From positions 22,711 to 86,710 of the forward strand of contig NZ_FZPJ01000015.1 in assembly GCF_900198605.1 (NCBI RefSeq): a stretch of DNA of 64,000 nucleotides. The letters run 5' to 3'. Below, one piece after another: positions 39,452 to 48,090 of this stretch. The first letter of the stretch is position 1; each line of letters begins with the position of its first letter. A program made the position numbers and the translations under genes. This DNA comes from Helicobacter mesocricetorum (GTDB lineage: Bacteria > Campylobacterota > Campylobacteria > Campylobacterales > Helicobacteraceae). Under the pieces are notes generated by a model that had not been told where the DNA came from, made no database searches, and saw nothing but the letters and a program-made list of their open reading frames with translations.

Positions 39452-39606
39452 TTCTTTTCCTTAATAATTAACAACTCACAGCCGTGTTTGTAGTGTAAAG
39501 ATTTGCCTTTAAGCGAATCTAAAAAGCAAACCTTTTTATCGTCAAAAGTATTATGCTTATAAAAAAGATTTTGTTGATTCTGATGAAATACTAGGGCGGT
39601 TTTCAT
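39448..39606 (-). CDS. Small unknown protein coupled to the EcoRV-like endonuclease
   Basis: A 52-codon frame beginning MKTALVFHQNQQNLFYKHNT and ending LLIIKEKK. Its stop overlaps the endonuclease ATG (ATGA), so the two may be translationally coupled. No controller-protein helix-turn-helix is visible and I do not recognise a family. It could be a regulator, a truncated protein, or a chance frame; it begins 5 bases from the copied ilvD segment, so it may mark the edge of the insertion. Confidence 0.45.
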   Translation of the reverse strand: MKTALVFHQNQQNLFYKHNTFDDKKVCFLDSLKGKSLHYKHGCELLIIKEKK

Positions 39607-39610
39607 AAAT

Positions 39611-39750
39611 TACAGCTCCGTCTTTAGCACCGCGCCATTTGCGGCATTGCTTACAAGCAAGGAATATCTTTTAAGCCATTTGCTTTTAATTTTTTTGATA
39701 GGTGTCCATTTTATCTTGTATGATTCCAAAACAAAAATCCACGAGCAACA
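39611..39750 (-). repeat. Degenerate copy of the ilvD 3' end (direct repeat, left copy)
   Basis: The first ~85 bases are nearly identical to 41584-41670, the genuine end of ilvD. The next ~60 are still alignable but decayed, with a small deletion in the T-run. It corresponds to the last ~45 codons of IlvD. The copies lie about 2 kb apart in the same orientation and bracket the second restriction-modification system. No other gene lies in 39607-39801. Confidence 0.85.
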
Positions 39751-39801
39751 TTAATGTGTTTTTTAAAATATATTTAAATATATCAGTTTCCACAACTTAA
39801 T

Positions 39802-40524
39802 TCATTTGCCACTACAATATTTGCTTAATAAGTAATCTAAAATTTGCAAACAGTCATATTGATGTACCTTGCTCAAAAGTCCAAAGATTCTAAATATCTG
39901 TATGAAAATCGCAATATTTTCTTTGGTTATTTCTAGGTAGCCATATTCATTACTTTGAATTTTTCTACCAATAAAGCTTTGGTTGTCGCAATCTTTTAAA
40001 CTACTTAATGCAACACAGAAATATAGCATTGGCATTGTGCCTACTGCAAATTGTTTTTCACGCACAACAATCTCGCAAAGCAAATCATTATTTTGAAATC
40101 TATGTATCAGCAAGGGATAGCTGACATTTGCTTTCAAAAACTCTATACCATTAAGATTATCATTCACAAAGTTAGTCCTCATTATTTTTTCTTTTCGTTC
40201 TATAAAATCTTGATAGTTCTTTATGTTTGTTTTAATGTTTCTAATATCATTAGGAGTTATCCATTTTTTACATAATGCGAAATCTAAAAATTCACTCAAT
40301 TCATAAATTTGCTTTGTTTTTCCATTCGCACCGATAAAATGATAGGATTCATTTTTCTTCACAACTTTATCATATCCTATTTGCCATTCAATATAGTGCT
40401 TGGCGGTCATAATGGTTTGTGTTGGCGCGACGGGGATTCCGTAATCACTAAAAGCAAATCTTTCTTTAATCCGAATTTTACCCATAGCTTTACTCAATGG
40501 AAATTTGTATTTTAAATTTTTCAT
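39802..40524 (-). CDS. Probable type II restriction endonuclease, partner of the NPPY methylase
   Basis: 240 residues with no family I can name. The start overlaps the methylase stop by 4 bases (ATGA), the arrangement of a methylase-endonuclease pair. No clear PD-(D/E)XK motif stands out; CEIVVREKQ near residue 150 is the only tentative candidate. There are no signal or membrane segments. The role is inferred from gene position; another accessory function is possible. Confidence 0.55.
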   Translation of the reverse strand: MKNLKYKFPLSKAMGKIRIKERFAFSDYGIPVAPTQTIMTAKHYIEWQIGYDKVVKKNESYHFIGANGKTKQIYELSEFLDFALCKKWITPNDIRNIKTNIKNYQDFIERKEKIMRTNFVNDNLNGIEFLKANVSYPLLIHRFQNNDLLCEIVVREKQFAVGTMPMLYFCVALSSLKDCDNQSFIGRKIQSNEYGYLEITKENIAIFIQIFRIFGLLSKVHQYDCLQILDYLLSKYCSGK

Positions 40525-41564
40525 ATATATTCCTTAAACAATGTTTCAAAATATTCTTGTACGCATGCATTGGTCTTAAAATCCATAAAGGCATCTGAAA
40601 TTTTGAGAAACTCCTCGTGATTGATAAAAATATCTAAATTACCAAAATAATAAGGAAGTTTATCGGCGAATTTCTTAAAATGATGAATGTAATAGTAGTA
40701 TTGTATGTTATCTTGAAATACACGAATAGAGTTTGCGCTGCATTTTGTCATAAAAGTTTGATTGCGTTTGAGTGCATTGATGTCTCGTAAAGTATGAAAA
40801 TAGGCGATTTCTTTACGCTTGTCTTTTGGGTTTGGATATTTTAGGACATAATTACCAATAAAATCAAAGTCATTTAATCGCAGTTTTTTCCCGCTATCCG
40901 TACTAAATTGGTAATTTTTAATAAAATCATAATCCATTCCCCGATTATCTTTTATATAGAGAGCAATAATAATTGGAAAAAAAGTTTTGGAATGGGGTGT
41001 AAAAATTTCAGAACTGATAATTATATCCTCAAGCAGTGCATAACACTCCTTGAATAATTTTAACGCCTTGAAATTACTCTCTTTAATCAGATATGAGAGT
41101 GGGTGAAGCACACATATAAAACCTGGATTAAGAAGCGCAAAAGATCGCAAGAATGAGATTCCTAAATCCCTGTGGGCGAGATTTTTATCTATATCAAAAA
41201 GTTGCCGTTTAATGCCATTATTAATAATGGAAGTTTTATCATTATAGGGTGGATTTCCAATGATAATGAGATTTTCATTTTCTGGGATTCCAAACTTAGA
41301 ACGAGACACATTTAAAAGAGAATTTGTCGCAATTGTACGGATTTTAGAATTGACTTTTTGCAAGGCAATCTCATCAATATCTGCACCTAAATATTGATAA
41401 TCACCGATGAAAAAATCCCCATAACCACAAGCACTATCAAAGAGCAAAAAATCCTTAAGATTCACTCTTTTTTGTAGTAGCTCATAGGCTTTTTGGACAA
41501 TATTTGTGGGGGTATAAAACGAACCAAGATTAACGGTTCGTTCTTTGTTTAGGTGTTTTTGCAT
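40521..41564 (-). CDS. Gamma-class N6-adenine DNA methyltransferase
   Basis: 347 residues. Motif X is GSFYTP (14-19), motif I FDSACGYGD (42-50) and motif IV NPPY (104-107), the motif order of gamma-class N6-adenine methylases. The C-terminal ~130 residues would hold the target-recognition region; the target is unknown. The ATG is preceded by AAGAGA. The gene lies 19 bases downstream of the ilvD stop and is followed by its putative endonuclease. Confidence 0.85.
   Translation of the reverse strand: MQKHLNKERTVNLGSFYTPTNIVQKAYELLQKRVNLKDFLLFDSACGYGDFFIGDYQYLGADIDEIALQKVNSKIRTIATNSLLNVSRSKFGIPENENLIIIGNPPYNDKTSIINNGIKRQLFDIDKNLAHRDLGISFLRSFALLNPGFICVLHPLSYLIKESNFKALKLFKECYALLEDIIISSEIFTPHSKTFFPIIIALYIKDNRGMDYDFIKNYQFSTDSGKKLRLNDFDFIGNYVLKYPNPKDKRKEIAYFHTLRDINALKRNQTFMTKCSANSIRVFQDNIQYYYYIHHFKKFADKLPYYFGNLDIFINHEEFLKISDAFMDFKTNACVQEYFETLFKEYI
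41475..41564 (-). repeat. 90-base direct repeat, right copy (intact methylase 5' end)
   Basis: First 30 codons of the intact NPPY methylase. The matching copy at 37349-37438 is about 4.1 kb away in the same orientation. Confidence 0.8.
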
Positions 41565-41583
41565 TATCTCTTATCCTATAATT

Positions 41584-41729
41584 TTACAACTCCGTTTTCA
41601 GTACCGCGCCATTTGCGGCATTGCTTACAAGCAAGGAATATCTTTTAAGCCATTTGCTTTTAATTTCTTTTTTGATGGGCTTCCATTTTGCCCTGCGTGC
41701 CTCCAAAACAGCAGAATCCACAAGCAATT
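41584..41729 (-). repeat. ilvD 3' end (direct repeat, right copy)
   Basis: The authentic last codons of ilvD, matched by the degenerate copy at 39611-39750. Confidence 0.85.
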
Positions 41730-43275
41730 CCAATGTTCCGCGACTTACCGAAATCGCGATTCTATCGCCATCTTCGATAAGTGCAATCACTCCTCCCTCT
41801 GCCGATTCGGGGCTGATATGTCCAATGCAACCGCCACGCGTTGCGCCGCTAAAGCGTCCATCGGTTATAAGTGCCACTGATTCACCAAGCCCCATTCCCA
41901 TAATCATACTTGTTGGCGCAAGCATTTCCTGCATTCCGGGTCCTCCTTTGGGTCCCTCATAGCGGATTACCACGACATTCCCAGCCTTTACTTTGCCTCC
42001 TGCAATGCCCTTAATCGCTTCATCTTGAGAGTTAAAACACACCGCCACTCCTTCAAATTCTTTCATCGATTCTGCCACTGCGGCGACTTTTAGCACCGCA
42101 CCCTCACGCGCAAGGTTGCCATAGAGGATTTTTAACCCACCCACCTGCGAATAGGCATTTTCATTATGGCGGATAACTTCAGAATCTGTAATTTTGGCAT
42201 TTGCTATGCGCTCACCCAAAGTCTCTCCCGTAATCGTGAGCGCATCAAGCTTTAAGACGCAATCTCGTTTTGCCACCTCATTCATCACAGCAGTTACGCC
42301 ACCTGCGCGATGAATATCTTCCATATGAATTGTGCTTAATGCAGGGGCAATCTTGGCGATATGCGCCACTTGGCTTGCGATAGCATTGATAGAATCTAAA
42401 TTAAAATCCACCTCGGCTTCTTTGGCGATTGCGAGCATATGCAAAATCGTATTCGTGCTACCGCCCATCGCCATATCCACGACAAAGGCATTATGCACGG
42501 CTTTGACGTTTAGAATATTGCGGAATCTAAACTGCTCGGTTTTTTCAGAACTAAGCGCAATCTCCACGATTCTACGCGCTGCTTTGCGTAAAAGCTCTTC
42601 CCTCTCTTGGCTCAAGGCTAAAATCGTGCCATTACCCGGTAGCGCAACCCCCATAGCCTCACAAAGTGTATTCATAGAATTTGCAGTAAACATTCCGCTA
42701 CAACTCCCACCGCTTGGACAGGCATTACACTCTATCTCATAAAGCCTTTTTTCATCAATTTTGCCCTCACCAAATGCCCCCACAGCCTCAAAGGCAGAGT
42801 TTAGATCGAGTATCGTGCCATCTTCTAGCTTACCCGCTTTCATCGGTCCCCCGCTCACAAAGATGGTTGGCACATTCACGCGCAACGCTCCCATAAGCAT
42901 TCCGGGCACGATTTTATCACAATTAGGTAGGCAAATCATCGCATCAAGACTATGAGCATTCATCATTGTCTCAATGCTATCAGCAATGAGTTCGCGACTT
43001 GGCAGAGAATAAAGCATTCCGCTATGCCCCATCGCGATGCCATCATCCACACCGATAGTATTAAACTCAAAAGGCACACCACCAGCCTTGCGGATTTCTT
43101 CTTTGACAATCTGCGCATAGCGGTTTAAGAAAAAATGCCCGGGAATGATGTCGATATAGCTATTTGCCACACCAATAAAGGGCTTATTAAAATCCCCATC
43201 TTTTAGCCCTGTGGCGCGTAATAAACTCCTATGAGGGGCTTTTTGGTAGCCTTTTTTGATGATGTCGCTTCGCAT
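41584..43275 (-). CDS. ilvD: Dihydroxy-acid dehydratase
   Basis: IlvD dehydrates dihydroxy acids in the synthesis of valine, isoleucine and leucine and uses an iron-sulfur cluster. 563 residues: [20 protein letters not shown] and [20 protein letters not shown] hold the cluster cysteines; [18 protein letters not shown] is near the end. The sequence looks clearly more G+C rich (for example 41700-43200) than its neighbours. The last ~145 bases are repeated at 39611-39750. No other ilv genes are nearby, so the gene may have arrived alone. Confidence 0.96.
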   Translation of the reverse strand: MRSDIIKKGYQKAPHRSLLRATGLKDGDFNKPFIGVANSYIDIIPGHFFLNRYAQIVKEEIRKAGGVPFEFNTIGVDDGIAMGHSGMLYSLPSRELIADSIETMMNAHSLDAMICLPNCDKIVPGMLMGALRVNVPTIFVSGGPMKAGKLEDGTILDLNSAFEAVGAFGEGKIDEKRLYEIECNACPSGGSCSGMFTANSMNTLCEAMGVALPGNGTILALSQEREELLRKAARRIVEIALSSEKTEQFRFRNILNVKAVHNAFVVDMAMGGSTNTILHMLAIAKEAEVDFNLDSINAIASQVAHIAKIAPALSTIHMEDIHRAGGVTAVMNEVAKRDCVLKLDALTITGETLGERIANAKITDSEVIRHNENAYSQVGGLKILYGNLAREGAVLKVAAVAESMKEFEGVAVCFNSQDEAIKGIAGGKVKAGNVVVIRYEGPKGGPGMQEMLAPTSMIMGMGLGESVALITDGRFSGATRGGCIGHISPESAEGGVIALIEDGDRIAISVSRGTLELLVDSAVLEARRAKWKPIKKEIKSKWLKRYSLLVSNAANGAVLKTEL

Positions 43276-43301
43276 TGTGTCTCCTTAAGCTTAGGTTTAT
43301 A

Positions 43302-44576
43302 CTACTCCACTCTTTGGCGCAAAAAGCTAAAAGGTGGGAGTGGAGCGGGGAGCAAAAAGCGATTTTCATTCCCACTATGGATAGATTCTAGCTCTTTGCC
43401 ATTCTCTAAGAGTATTTTATGGAATTGTAGGAATTTTTTGTTATTTTTGGTGAAAATTTTTCCTAATTCATTCTCGCAATCCACAATAGATTGCCCATAA
43501 GGACTAATGATTTCTTTAGCTTCTCCTGTACGTATTGTGAATTTGCATAAGGCAAATTTACCATCTTCACTAACTTCGGCATTGACTTGGTAGCTCCCCT
43601 CACTAATAGCGGTTTGATGATTTTGTGTATTTAGCTTCTCATAGGGGCGATGAATAAGATAGCCATCACTAAAACCTCTATTTTTTAGAGTGTCTAGCTC
43701 TTGCTCATAGATCTCTTTTTTAAACTTTCCCTCATAAAAATCCTTAATTGCCATCTTATAAGCATAGGCGGTAATACCCGCATAATAACTTGATTTGGTA
43801 CGTCCTTCAATTTTCAAAGAGTCAATAGCATTACTCTCTAAAATCATCGGGATATGTTCTAAAAGATTCAAATCTTTGGCATTAAAAATATGTGTGCCAA
43901 CCCCCTCTTCTTCCACTAATCTCATCATCACACCATTATCGGGATTCCTTACATAATATTCATAATCAAATCGGCAATCATTGGCACAGCTACCTCGGTT
44001 TGGAACTCTCCCGCTTTGCAGGGCAGAGATAAGGCAACGACCTGAAAAGGCAAAGCACATACTTCCGTGTATGAAAATCTCTAATTCTAAGTCAGGCAAG
44101 GCTTGTTTGATATTAATAACATCTTTTAAGCTAATTTCACGAGCAGCAATTATCCGCTTTACCCCCATTTCATAGAAAACTTCAGCATCTAGGATATTTA
44201 AAACATTAGCTTGGGTTGAGAGATGAATAGGAATATGGGGTGCTATTTTTTGGGCAAGCTTTATTACTCCGGGTGTAGCGACGATAAAAGCATCGGGGTT
44301 TAAATCTGCCATTTTCTCAATATGAGATTGGAGTAACTTTAATTGGGAATTAAAAGGAAATCCATTAATGGTTACATAGATTTTCTTGCCTTTGTGGTGC
44401 GTATATTCTATACCTGCGCGAAATGATTCAAAGTCAAATTCTTTACCCGAGCGATTCCGTAACGAAAAATGGCTTACTCCCCCATATACAGCATCTGCTC
44501 CATACTCTAATGCGATTTTTAATTTCTTGAGGTTTCCCGCAGGAGAGAGAATCTCCGGCTTCTTTTGTGATTTCAT
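43302..44576 (-). CDS. U32-family peptidase-like protein
   Basis: 424 residues of the U32 family, with the TIM-barrel N-terminal part PEILSPAGNLKKLKIALEYG, the IHGSMCFAFSGRCLISA motif and the cysteines of GSCANDCRF. In E. coli a related protein takes part in tRNA uridine hydroxylation (TrhP/YegQ). In Helicobacter it has been called collagenase-like PrtC. The tRNA-modification role is the better-founded inference. Three bases after cheZ, as I recall from H. pylori. Confidence 0.88.
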   Translation of the reverse strand: MKSQKKPEILSPAGNLKKLKIALEYGADAVYGGVSHFSLRNRSGKEFDFESFRAGIEYTHHKGKKIYVTINGFPFNSQLKLLQSHIEKMADLNPDAFIVATPGVIKLAQKIAPHIPIHLSTQANVLNILDAEVFYEMGVKRIIAAREISLKDVINIKQALPDLELEIFIHGSMCFAFSGRCLISALQSGRVPNRGSCANDCRFDYEYYVRNPDNGVMMRLVEEEGVGTHIFNAKDLNLLEHIPMILESNAIDSLKIEGRTKSSYYAGITAYAYKMAIKDFYEGKFKKEIYEQELDTLKNRGFSDGYLIHRPYEKLNTQNHQTAISEGSYQVNAEVSEDGKFALCKFTIRTGEAKEIISPYGQSIVDCENELGKIFTKNNKKFLQFHKILLENGKELESIHSGNENRFLLPAPLPPFSFLRQRVE

Positions 44577-44579
44577 TGA

Positions 44580-45266
44580 TTATTTATTAAGGTCAGATAC
44601 AAGTCTTTCGATATCCTCTTCATTAAGGACATTTTCTGTATTATCACCTTCTATATGCACAGCAGAACTAACGCGTTTGGAATCATCAATTTTACCTTCA
44701 AAAAGAGAACTCATATATCTAGCAAGTGAGCGCATCACATTAATAACGCGTTCGATTTTTTGGCGGTGAATATCTTGGTATTGCATAATATCCATAGCTT
44801 CTAAAGTAGCATTGCTAATATCTTGGATATTGCTTGTAATAGTCTCTAATTTTTCTTTGATATGCTGAATCTCTTCAAGTTTTTGTGAGAAAGTATTAAA
44901 ATCTGGAAATTTTGTGTGGAGTTTTTGGAGCATTTCTTCTTGGGAATCAATAAATTTTTCAAACTCACTTAGTGATTGTTCAATAGCCTCTCCTGCATTA
45001 CTTATTGCTTCTAATTTATCGAAAGTTTGGGCTGCTTTTACTTCTGAATCTTGCGTAACATCATCAAGTTGATGGATAACTTTATGTTCGGCATTAGGAG
45101 GAGGAGGTGGCCAAAGCGTATCGTGTTCTATCTTAAATTTGCTTGGTAACCCATCCTCTTCTTTACCCTCTTGCGCTACTTCCTCTGTATTTGGTTGAAT
45201 ATCTTCTTGAGTTTGTTGCTCCGAAGCATCTTCATTTAATAGTGCGTTCAATTCTTCTTGTGTCAT
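44580..45266 (-). CDS. cheZ: CheZ-like chemotaxis phosphatase
   Basis: 228 residues, mainly helical. An acidic N-terminal region with a PPPPP stretch (~53-57) is followed by a long helical hairpin (~85-190). MQYQDIHRQKIERV (161-174) resembles the QDxxxQ signature of CheZ, which dephosphorylates CheY-P. The last residues (NEEDIERLVSDLN) look like a CheY-binding tail. It matches the remote CheZ reported for H. pylori, whose gene also neighbours a U32 gene. Confidence 0.78.
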   Translation of the reverse strand: MTQEELNALLNEDASEQQTQEDIQPNTEEVAQEGKEEDGLPSKFKIEHDTLWPPPPPNAEHKVIHQLDDVTQDSEVKAAQTFDKLEAISNAGEAIEQSLSEFEKFIDSQEEMLQKLHTKFPDFNTFSQKLEEIQHIKEKLETITSNIQDISNATLEAMDIMQYQDIHRQKIERVINVMRSLARYMSSLFEGKIDDSKRVSSAVHIEGDNTENVLNEEDIERLVSDLNK

Positions 45267-45310
45267 TAATCAACCTTGTGTGTTAAATAATTTCATAAAG
45301 ACATTGTGGG

Positions 45311-45316
45311 ATTGTA
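45311..45316 (-). promoter_or_regulatory. Putative -10 box of cheZ
   Basis: TACAAT on the minus strand within TTATTATACAATCC, about 45 bases upstream of cheZ. Confidence 0.35.
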
Positions 45317-45435
45317 TAATAAATTCAATGGAAGTTTTATTAAATTTATCTTAAACTTTCATAATCACTTGCTTGTTAAAAAAGTCTAAGAGTGTTCTTT
45401 AAAGCTAATATAGAAGAGCTTAGAGAGATATGATT

Positions 45436-45512
<77 letters not shown>

Positions 45513-45537
45513 TTAAAAGCTAAAACTTAAGCTAAAT

Positions 45538-45612
45538 TGGCTGGGGTACAAGGATTCGAACCTCGGAATGGCTGGACCAAAACCAGCTGCCTTACCACTT
45601 GGCGATACCCCA
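45538..45612 (-). tRNA. tRNA-Gln (UUG)
   Basis: 75 bases including encoded CCA. The acceptor stem TGGGGTA pairs with TACCCCA, the anticodon loop is TTTTGGT with anticodon TTG, and the T loop is GGTTCGAATCC. It lies 25 bases upstream of the tRNA-Met on the same strand. Confidence 0.95.
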
Positions 45613-45818
45613 ATGATTAAAGAGTGCGAATTATAATATCTTTTATGACAAAAGTCAAATATCCATAAGATTTTAGAATAACTTAAACATCCTAATTTTG
45701 CATAGAGCTACTATTATAAAATGCTTAAACTCTGCGGAAATATTTAGGTGAGGATATTGAGGATATTCTAGTATTTTTTGATGGGATTTGTTTGGCTGGT
45801 TATGGAGATTATAGGATT

Positions 45819-45983
45819 ATGGATTATTTAGAGTTAGTATTTCTAGGATTATTTATTGGTTTGGTTTATGAGGTTAGTGAGATGAGATTAGAAGAATTAT
45901 TAGGTTGGTTGGGGCTACTTTTAGTAATACGACTTTTAGCGATATTTTATAGGTTTTATTCCTTACAATATGCGCTAGAGTGA
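45819..45983 (+). CDS. Possible small hydrophobic protein
   Basis: A 54-codon frame (MDYLELVFLGLFIGLVYEVS...) with two hydrophobic stretches separated by an acidic/basic turn. A TTG nine codons upstream could extend it. There is no convincing ribosome site and no recognised family. It lies between the tRNAs and the tpsB gene, in a stretch (45613-46089) with no other visible gene. It may be a remnant. Confidence 0.25.
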   Translation: MDYLELVFLGLFIGLVYEVSEMRLEELLGWLGLLLVIRLLAIFYRFYSLQYALE

Positions 45984-46044
45984 TTATTCTACAAAGGGAT
46001 GTAGAGGATATTTAAACAAACAAGGGTCTTTAGAATAGAACAGC

Positions 46045-46050
46045 TACAAT
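46045..46050 (+). promoter_or_regulatory. Putative -10 box of the two-partner secretion locus
   Basis: TACAAT about 40 bases before the tpsB ATG in an A/T-rich setting. No clear -35 box. Confidence 0.3.
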
Positions 46051-46089
46051 GATTTTATAAACTTCAAAAGAAACTATTTAAGAAAAACT

Positions 46090-47814
46090 ATGAAATCTTC
46101 TTTAAAAGATACAATCATAAAATTTTTAGCAAAATTTCATATACTCAAATCTTTTTTGTTTGTTTTATCTTTAGATTCTATATTTCCAAAGTATTTTTTC
46201 TCTAAAGGACTTTTAGTGCTTTGGCTTAGTATGGGTATATTACAAGCTAATTATCTAAACAATCTTGACCAAAGTGAAAAAAGAAGAATGCAGCAAGAAA
46301 ATCTCCAAAAGCTTGAAGAATCTTTTGCTCCTTTACCTAAAATCTCCCCTAAGCCCTCTTTGCAAAACAAAGAATTTACCCACCCTTTAGAAGCAATAGA
46401 GATTAAAGGTAATACGATTTTATCCCCTAAAATCCTGCAACAATGGAAGAGCAAGCATACACCCCTTAAAGATTTGCAATCTCTACAACAAGCAATTAAC
46501 GCATTAGAAAATCTCTATCTTAATAAAGGCTATGTTAGCACTCGGATAAAAGTGGATTTAAGTGCTGTTAATTCACCCAAACCAAAGCTTATTATCATTG
46601 TCTTAGAGGGCAAAATTGAGAAATATCTCTTTAATCATCAAGAAAACTCACAAAAATCTGCCATTACCTTTCCAAAACGAAAAAATCAATATTTCAATAT
46701 CCGTGATATTGATCAAGGCATTGATAATCTCTCTAGCTTGGCTAAGATTTCTATTATTCCCTCCTCTAAGCTAGGATATAGCATAGTCAATGTAGAAACC
46801 CCTAAAGCATTAAACCTTGAGGGAGTGCTTAACTATAACAATCTAGGGCAAAGCTCAACAGGTAAAGCAAGAGCAAGAATCTCCTTAAAATCAAAAGACA
46901 TCTTAGGGTGGAATGAAACGCTTTTTTTCTATCATCAGCAGCGTCTAAATCCCAAAAAACGAAACAATAATGCCAAAAGCTATCTATTATCCTTTACCCT
47001 TCCTTTGCAATATTATCATCTAGGCTATAGTTATGAAAACTCTCATTATCGACAAGACATTTATGCACTAGGGAGGATCTATATAGCCAATGGAAACTCC
47101 ACCACCCAAAACTTCAATCTCTCCAAAATGCTTTATCGTGATGAAAGCACAAAGATTCATCTAAAGGCTAATCTTGCCTTAAAGAAAATAGACAATTTAC
47201 TTGATAATTACCGATTAATTCTTAGTTCAAGGAGACTTTCCGTAGCCTCTTTAGAATCTTCTTATTTTGGTAGGATAGCAGGGGGTTTAACAACTGCAAG
47301 TGTGGGAATACATCAAGGACTAAAGTCCTTTAAAGCCAATAAAGATAAAGAATGGTATCGCACACCCACCACACCTGAAGCACAATTTTTAAAATACTCT
47401 TATCATCTTAGCTGGTATAGACCCTTTGCGTATTATTATTATAAATTTGACTTTAATGGACAAGCCACTAAAGATATTTTATACTCTAATGAAAGGCTCT
47501 ATATTGGCGATGATACTACGATTAGAGGGTTTAGAAACAATGGATTACAAGGAGATAAAGGGTTTTATTTAAGGAATGAGTTAGGTGTTAATCTTAATAG
47601 GATTAAACCCTTTGTAGCCTATGATATAGGACGAGTGAAAAATTCCTATGGCTTACAAGAGACAGGTAGGGAACTGCAAGGAGTATCCGTAGGGGCAAGA
47701 ATCACCTATAAATCCCTTGAAACCTCTTTTACTTTCTCTCATGCCCTCAAACACCCTAAAACACTTCTGGTTAATCCCAAAGAAATAGCCACTAGCATAA
47801 CTTGGAATTTCTAA
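46090..47814 (+). CDS. Two-partner secretion outer-membrane transporter (TpsB, FhaC/ShlB type)
   Basis: 574 residues. After a long N-terminal leader with a hydrophobic stretch (~38-52), residues ~90-240 look like two POTRA domains (IEIKGNTILSPKILQQWKSK, LYLNKGYVSTRI). The rest is a beta-barrel with alternating strands and the loop-6 signature IRGFRNNGLQGDKGFYLRNE, the counterpart of VRGF(Y). The C-terminus ends in F (SITWNF), typical of outer-membrane barrels. It would export the TpsA encoded 276 bases downstream. Confidence 0.9.
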   Translation: MKSSLKDTIIKFLAKFHILKSFLFVLSLDSIFPKYFFSKGLLVLWLSMGILQANYLNNLDQSEKRRMQQENLQKLEESFAPLPKISPKPSLQNKEFTHPLEAIEIKGNTILSPKILQQWKSKHTPLKDLQSLQQAINALENLYLNKGYVSTRIKVDLSAVNSPKPKLIIIVLEGKIEKYLFNHQENSQKSAITFPKRKNQYFNIRDIDQGIDNLSSLAKISIIPSSKLGYSIVNVETPKALNLEGVLNYNNLGQSSTGKARARISLKSKDILGWNETLFFYHQQRLNPKKRNNNAKSYLLSFTLPLQYYHLGYSYENSHYRQDIYALGRIYIANGNSTTQNFNLSKMLYRDESTKIHLKANLALKKIDNLLDNYRLILSSRRLSVASLESSYFGRIAGGLTTASVGIHQGLKSFKANKDKEWYRTPTTPEAQFLKYSYHLSWYRPFAYYYYKFDFNGQATKDILYSNERLYIGDDTTIRGFRNNGLQGDKGFYLRNELGVNLNRIKPFVAYDIGRVKNSYGLQETGRELQGVSVGARITYKSLETSFTFSHALKHPKTLLVNPKEIATSITWNF

Positions 47815-48090
47815 AACTTCAGATGTAGCATTTAGTAACTATACATTAGGGAACTATGGCTTCATCTTAAATGTCATCTTTAACCCTAAAACACAAATTT
47901 TAGAAAGTTTTTAAAGAATCTTTTGCAATCCTTGAGATTAAAGAATGCCTTTGAAAAAATAAATTTTTAAGGATGTTTTTATTATAAATATTTCTAACTG
48001 ATTTGCTTTTAAGCTATTTTTAACCATTCATCTAAACATAAAAGCATATTTTAAAGAAAGAGGGATTCTTTAACAATCTTAGGGGGGAGT
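47815..48090 (+). other. Gap between tpsB and tpsA with a short coding-like relic
   Basis: A stretch at 47819-47914 reads TSDVAFSNYTLGNYGFILNV and on to a stop (ESF), open but without a start. The rest is A/T-rich; TATTATAAATA near 47980 could be a promoter element for tpsA. The tpsA ribosome site (AGGGGGGAG) ends just before the ATG. Confidence 0.35.

Noticed and set aside
39611..39801. A separate small gene between the two restriction systems
   Set aside because: The sequence is a degenerate ilvD 3' end with no intact frame of its own.
37274..41583. Transposon or integrated phage carrying the restriction island
   Set aside because: No transposase, integrase or terminal inverted repeats were seen; the direct repeats are gene ends.
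42332..42742. Long plus-strand frame opposite ilvD
   Set aside because: It is a shadow of ilvD, whose complete motifs are on the minus strand.
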